Source: Polaromonas sp. (GTDB lineage: Bacteria; Pseudomonadota; Gammaproteobacteria; Burkholderiales; Burkholderiaceae_C). Taken from it: a stretch of 8,864 nucleotides of DNA. Of the stretch, positions 5,847 through 8,864 are shown one piece after another. The notes under the pieces are model-generated. The model worked only from the letters and a program-made list of their open reading frames with translations. It had not been told where the DNA came from and ran no database searches. The stretch is from positions 1 to 8,864 of the forward strand of contig JAJAYS010000222.1 of assembly GCA_026786065.1 (NCBI GenBank), given 5' to 3'. The first letter of the stretch is position 1. Each line of letters opens with the position of its first letter. The position numbers were made by a program, and so were the translations under genes.

Positions 5847-7508
5847 TCAGTCGTTGGCGTAAATGTCCACGTCCTTGGTTTCCTTGATGAACAAGGTGCC
5901 GAGGATCAGCGTCATGCTGGCGACGATGATCGGATACCAGAGACCGTTGTACATGTTGCCGGTCTGCGCCACGATGGCCAGCGCAGTTGCCGGCAGCGGA
6001 CCGCCGAACCAGCCATTGCCGATGTGGTACGGCAGGCTCATCGAGGTGTAGCGGATTCGGGTCGGGAACATTTCGACCAGCATCGCCGCGATCGGGCCAT
6101 AGACCATGGTCACCAGAATCACCAGATACGACAGGATCACGATCACCATCAGCTTGTCCACCTTCGCCGGGTCGGCTTTGGCGGGGTACCCTGCCGCCTT
6201 CAAAGCGTCGGTGGTGGCTTTCTTGAACTCGGCATCCTTCTTCTTGGCTTCGTCCGCCGGCAGACCGGTCGCCGAATAGCCGGTGATGACCGTCTCACCA
6301 ATCTTGATGGTGGCAGGCGCGCCAGCCGGACCGACCGCATTGTCATAGCTCACCGAATTAGCCGACAACACCTGCTTGGCCACGTCGCATGAGCTGGTGA
6401 ACTTGACGGTGCCGGTCGGGTTGAACTGGAACGAGCATTCCTTCGGGTCCGCCGTCACCACCACTTTGTTCTTCGCCTGGGCGGCAGCCAGATCCGGGTT
6501 GGCGGCTTTGCTCAGGGCATTGAACACCGGAAAATACGTGACGATGGCCAACAGGCAACCGGCCATGATGATGGGCTTGCGGCCGATCTTGTCAGAAAGG
6601 ATGCCGAACAGCACAAAGAATGGGGTACCAATGATCAGCGAAGCCCCGACCAGCAGATTGACCGTGACGCCATCGACCTTGAGCGACTGCGTGAGGAAGA
6701 ACAGCGCGTAAAACTGGCCGGTGTACCAGACCACTGCCTGGCCGGCAGTCAGACCGACCAGCGCCAGAATAACGATCTTCAGGTTTTTCCATTGACCGAA
6801 CGACTCGGACAGCGGTGCCTTGGAGGTCTTGCCTTCGGCTTTCATCTTGGTAAACGCAGGCGATTCGTTCATGCTCAAACGGATGTACACCGAGATTGCC
6901 AGCAAGAAGATGGAGCCCAGGAAAGGAATACGCCAGCCCCAGTCGGCGAAGGCGGCCTCACCAACCGCGGTGCGCACCCCGAGAATCACGATCAGCGACA
7001 AAAGCAGGCCCAGGGTTGCCGTGGTCTGGATCCAGGAGGTGTACTCGCCCCGTTTGCCATGGGGCGAGTGCTCGGCCACATAGACGACCGCGCCGCCGTA
7101 CTCGCCGCCGAGAGCCAGGCCCTGCAACATGCGCAGGCCGATCAGGATGATCGGTGCTGCGACGCCGATGGCGGCGTAGTTGGGCAGCAGGCCGACGATG
7201 AAGGTCGAAAGGCCCATGATCACGATGGTGATCAGGAAGGTGTACTTGCGCCCCACCATGTCACCGAGGCGACCAAACACCAGCGCGCCAAACGGGCGCA
7301 CCAGAAAGCCTGCAGCAAACGCCAGCAGCGAGAAGATGGTGCGGGATGCGGGATCGAGCGCCGAGAAAAACTGGTTGCCGATGATCACGGCCAAAGTGCC
7401 GTAGAGGTAGAAGTCATACCACTCAAAAATGGTCCCCAATGAGGACGCGAGGATGACTTTTTTCTCCTCGCGGGTCATCGGCCGGTTTTCAACTACTGCT
7501 GTTGCCAT
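5847..7508 (-). CDS. MHS-family MFS transporter (metabolite:H+ symporter) with a large soluble insertion
   Basis: This is a 553-residue inner-membrane secondary transporter. It starts at ATG 7508 with GGAG about 11 bases upstream; an extra 49 upstream residues in frame are not protein-like. The N-terminal half shows MHS hallmarks: ASSLGTIFEWYDFYLYG (21-37), AAGFLVRPFGALVFGRLGDMVGRK (65-88, containing MFS motif A), and RMLQGLALGGEYGGA (126-140). The second motif-A copy, GILSDKIGRKP, lies at 302-312. Substrates of the family include dicarboxylates, proline/betaine, shikimate and aromatic acids; the substrate here cannot be told. About 333-451 is a hydrophilic insertion between a TM ending near 331 and the next TM from 453, including C358 and C374 and a Lys/Ala-rich tail. 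By MFS topology it may face the periplasm, which would let the two cysteines pair. The C-terminal half ends with FPTRIRYTSMSLPYHIGNGWFGG. Usual MHS proteins have about 430-450 residues, so the insertion accounts for the extra length. Confidence 0.92.
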   Translation of the reverse strand: MATAVVENRPMTREEKKVILASSLGTIFEWYDFYLYGTLAVIIGNQFFSALDPASRTIFSLLAFAAGFLVRPFGALVFGRLGDMVGRKYTFLITIVIMGLSTFIVGLLPNYAAIGVAAPIILIGLRMLQGLALGGEYGGAVVYVAEHSPHGKRGEYTSWIQTTATLGLLLSLIVILGVRTAVGEAAFADWGWRIPFLGSIFLLAISVYIRLSMNESPAFTKMKAEGKTSKAPLSESFGQWKNLKIVILALVGLTAGQAVVWYTGQFYALFFLTQSLKVDGVTVNLLVGASLIIGTPFFVLFGILSDKIGRKPIIMAGCLLAIVTYFPVFNALSKAANPDLAAAQAKNKVVVTADPKECSFQFNPTGTVKFTSSCDVAKQVLSANSVSYDNAVGPAGAPATIKIGETVITGYSATGLPADEAKKKDAEFKKATTDALKAAGYPAKADPAKVDKLMVIVILSYLVILVTMVYGPIAAMLVEMFPTRIRYTSMSLPYHIGNGWFGGPLPATALAIVAQTGNMYNGLWYPIIVASMTLILGTLFIKETKDVDIYAND

Positions 7509-7830
7509 GGTTTTGCGGTCTCCGTTAATTTGCGCTTCCGGGGATGGAAGCTGCGAGATTGTTTGGCCTGCGGCTGACCCATGTCTGACGCGAGACCAAC
7601 ACAAACTTGCACCAAACTTATGCGCGGCTGACAAACCAAGGGCTAACCCCAACAAAACTTTTCAAGATGTGATTTTGTGCCGGTTCTTGCCGGTTCTTGC
7701 CAAGGAAAGTCGCAGGGGATGGTTTCTTGTCCGACGACGGCCTGCACCCAACCACCCACTTTTTCGGCCGGAGTAGCCTGCGCTGCCGACCGCTGGCCTG
7801 GCTGTGCGCGCCGGGCCAACGGGTAAAACT
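7509..7830 (-). other. Intergenic region between the HCCA isomerase and MFS genes
   Basis: No gene is supported in these 322 bases. On the minus strand it holds the 3' flank of the isomerase gene and the leader of the transporter. The leader ends with GGAG upstream of ATG 7508 and is A/T-richer between about 7600 and 7680 than the coding DNA, which suggests a promoter there. However, I cannot place a convincing -35/-10 pair. No hairpin with a following T-run is visible after the isomerase stop, so its transcript end is unclear. Confidence 0.5.
7681..7700. repeat. Perfect 10-base tandem repeat
   Basis: CGGTTCTTGC is present twice in direct tandem (7681-7690, 7691-7700) and is preceded by a partial match (GTGC). 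It lies in the non-coding gap upstream of the transporter, about 175 bases before its start codon. This could be a slippage product or a paired regulator site; nothing in the sequence decides between the two. Confidence 0.7.
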
Positions 7831-8574
7831 TCAGGGCGGCCGGTGCAGCCTGGGGTTTTTGCGGACGACACCGGCACCGACCTGGCTCGCGATGTCCCAG
7901 TCTGGTCCACAGGCCCAGGTTCCCCGCTGCAGATGGTCACGCAGCATCGGCAAGGCATCGAGGCCCCAGAAAACCCGGCCATCGACCGCAAAGGCCGGCA
8001 CACCGAACAGCTCGTGCGCAATCGCCTGATCGGTGTTGTGCTTGAGTTGCGCCTTGACCGTCGCGCCGCCGGGCTCGCCCTGCGGCGCCAGCGTAACGGC
8101 GAGCTGCTGCAGCCGCGCCGGGTCGTCGGCCTCTGCACCGCCAACCCAGATGTGGCGAAAGATTGTTTCAGCAACGTAGCGGCTGATACTGCCCGGCCAT
8201 GCCGGCGCGCTGCAGCCGAGGGCCAGCCGCAGCAGCGGCAACGGATTGAACGGGTGGCGGGCCGGGAGTTCGAGCGCAATGCCGAGCGCGTGCGCATGCC
8301 AGAGCACCTGCCGGTAGGTCCATGCGCGTTTGGGAGCGATTTCGGCCGGACCAAGCTGGCCGTGGTGCTTGAGCAAGGCAGCGAACAGGATGGGCAGGTA
8401 CTGCACCCGGTAGCTCAGACCCTGCAGCGCGCGCGGCAGCTGCTCGAAAGCCAGATACGCGTAGGGCGAGATGAAGTCGAGATAAAAGGTAATGACCGGC
8501 AGCGCCGGTCCACCGCACTGCGCGACGCCAGCGCTAGCTGACGGCGCTGCCTGCGCCACAGCCTCGTCCGGCAT
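7831..8574 (-). CDS. 2-hydroxychromene-2-carboxylate isomerase-like protein (DsbA-family thioredoxin fold)
   Basis: This 247-residue protein belongs to the HCCA isomerase / kappa-class GST-like branch of the DsbA superfamily. Family members isomerise 2-hydroxychromene-2-carboxylate in naphthalene-type degradation using glutathione, but many homologues outside such operons have unknown substrates. Evidence: VITFYLDFISPYAYLAFEQLP (27-47), where Ser36 occupies the position of the catalytic residue and replaces the CxxC of DsbA; the middle helical domain with PKRAWTYRQVLWHAHALGI and HPFNPLPLLRLAL; and the thioredoxin-fold return FGVPAFAVDGRVFWGLDALPML (190-211) with cis-Pro193. ATG 8574 was chosen because it overlaps the preceding stop as TGATG. 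It leaves a 26-residue Ala-rich N-terminal extension, and the last ~25 residues also exceed the usual family end. There is no aromatic-degradation gene nearby, so a naphthalene role is not supported here. It is probably cytoplasmic and translationally coupled to the upstream DUF1289 gene. Confidence 0.88.
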   Translation of the reverse strand: MPDEAVAQAAPSASAGVAQCGGPALPVITFYLDFISPYAYLAFEQLPRALQGLSYRVQYLPILFAALLKHHGQLGPAEIAPKRAWTYRQVLWHAHALGIALELPARHPFNPLPLLRLALGCSAPAWPGSISRYVAETIFRHIWVGGAEADDPARLQQLAVTLAPQGEPGGATVKAQLKHNTDQAIAHELFGVPAFAVDGRVFWGLDALPMLRDHLQRGTWACGPDWDIASQVGAGVVRKNPRLHRPP

Positions 8575-8864
8575 CACCGCAGCCCACCGGCAGACTCGGC
8601 CGCTGGCCCCTCGGCACGCCGGCCAATCGCCTGCCAGACGCGTCGTTTTCCGGCTTCGTCGAGCCGCGACCATTCGCTGATTTCATCAAGCGTGCGCAGG
8701 CAGCCGTCGCACCAGCCGGTGTGCGGATCGACCCGGCACAGCGAGATGCACGGAGACGGCACAGCTTCGGAGTCGAATTGGCCTTTGGAGCAAACAATAC
8801 GGGCGTTAGCAGCTACGTTTTTTATAGCGACTTCCCGGGTTGTTTGGGCAGCCAGAGCCTGCAC
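8574..8864 (-). CDS. DUF1289 family small cysteine-rich protein (5' end uncertain)
   Basis: The conserved core is PSPCISLCRVDPHTGWCDGC (residues 36-55 counted from a GTG at 8864), followed by LRTLDEISEWSRLDEAGKRRVWQAI. Four cysteines in a C-x3-C-x8-C-x2-C arrangement (39, 43, 52, 55) define DUF1289, a family of small proteins of unknown role that probably bind a metal or an Fe-S cluster. Family members usually have 55-90 residues. The true start is unclear: the frame is open to the window edge (GTG at 8864 or upstream), and a GTG at Val35, just before the conserved core, is also possible. The first ~34 residues are not conserved-looking. The stop overlaps the start of the isomerase gene (TGATG), which suggests one transcript with coupled translation. 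Confidence 0.85.
   Translation of the reverse strand: MQALAAQTTREVAIKNVAANARIVCSKGQFDSEAVPSPCISLCRVDPHTGWCDGCLRTLDEISEWSRLDEAGKRRVWQAIGRRAEGPAAESAGGLR

Noticed and set aside
5670..7442. Plus-strand open frames at 5670-6392 and 6792-7442
   Set aside because: They lie opposite the transporter gene; the His/Asp/Gln-rich translations are typical antisense shadows of membrane-protein codons.
7580..7640. Sigma-54-like promoter (TTTGGTGCAAGTTTG) before the transporter gene
   Set aside because: The -12 half (TTGC) is not matched at the required spacing, so it is a chance partial match.
7662..8541. Minus-strand frame 7662-8354 and plus-strand frame 7804-8541
   Set aside because: Both overlap the HCCA isomerase gene in other frames, are Arg/Ser-rich or lack motifs, and are GC-bias shadows.
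8780..8830. attC-like GCGTTAGC core near 8802-8811
   Set aside because: Only one short core match; no partner core or imperfect palindrome of attC architecture was found.

Overview
All five protein-coding genes in this window lie on the minus strand. The sequence is GC-rich, with strong third-position G/C bias. The gene content (a double-length UvrA, a DUF1289 protein next to a 2-hydroxychromene-2-carboxylate isomerase-like protein, and an MHS-type transporter), together with dispersed GGGGTCAGA and CCCTCTCCC repeat families, suggests a betaproteobacterium, most likely of the order Burkholderiales. This assignment is inference; there is no rRNA or other phylogenetic marker here.

Layout in transcription order, right to left. 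(1) 8864-8574: a small cysteine-rich DUF1289 protein whose start may lie beyond the window. (2) 8574-7831: an HCCA isomerase / DsbA-family thioredoxin-fold protein, overlapping the first gene by one base (TGATG). (3) 7508-5847: a 553-residue MHS/MFS transporter with an unusual ~120-residue soluble insertion, ended by a strong bidirectional hairpin terminator at 5753-5787. (4) 5375-4806: a 189-residue protein of unknown function, with a stray GGGGTCAGA repeat in its leader. (5) 4641 to beyond base 1: an unbroken frame of 1547 codons encoding a tandem-duplicated UvrA. It holds one complete UvrA copy and about the first 430 residues of a second.

The most notable object is this UvrA. Reading every codon from 4641 to 1 gives no stop, yet the gene is interrupted at four places by short palindromic repeats of two or three dispersed families: GGGGTCAGA/TCTGACCCC inverted pairs, and CCCTCTCCC/GGGAGAGGG hairpins with a TTCGA...TCAGGAC-type segment. 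Each insertion keeps the frame and is translated as a low-complexity Ser/Pro/Asp/Glu-rich loop between conserved UvrA blocks. Two of them sit at the equivalent loop in different ABC modules, directly after a zinc-binding segment. The second UvrA copy also has a Cys in place of the last Gly of its first Walker A motif, and the first copy lacks one zinc-ligand Cys.

The DUF1289/isomerase pair looks translationally coupled. The transporter, the unknown gene and the UvrA gene appear to be separate units with their own leaders. No transposase, integrase, CRISPR array, tRNA or rRNA was seen.
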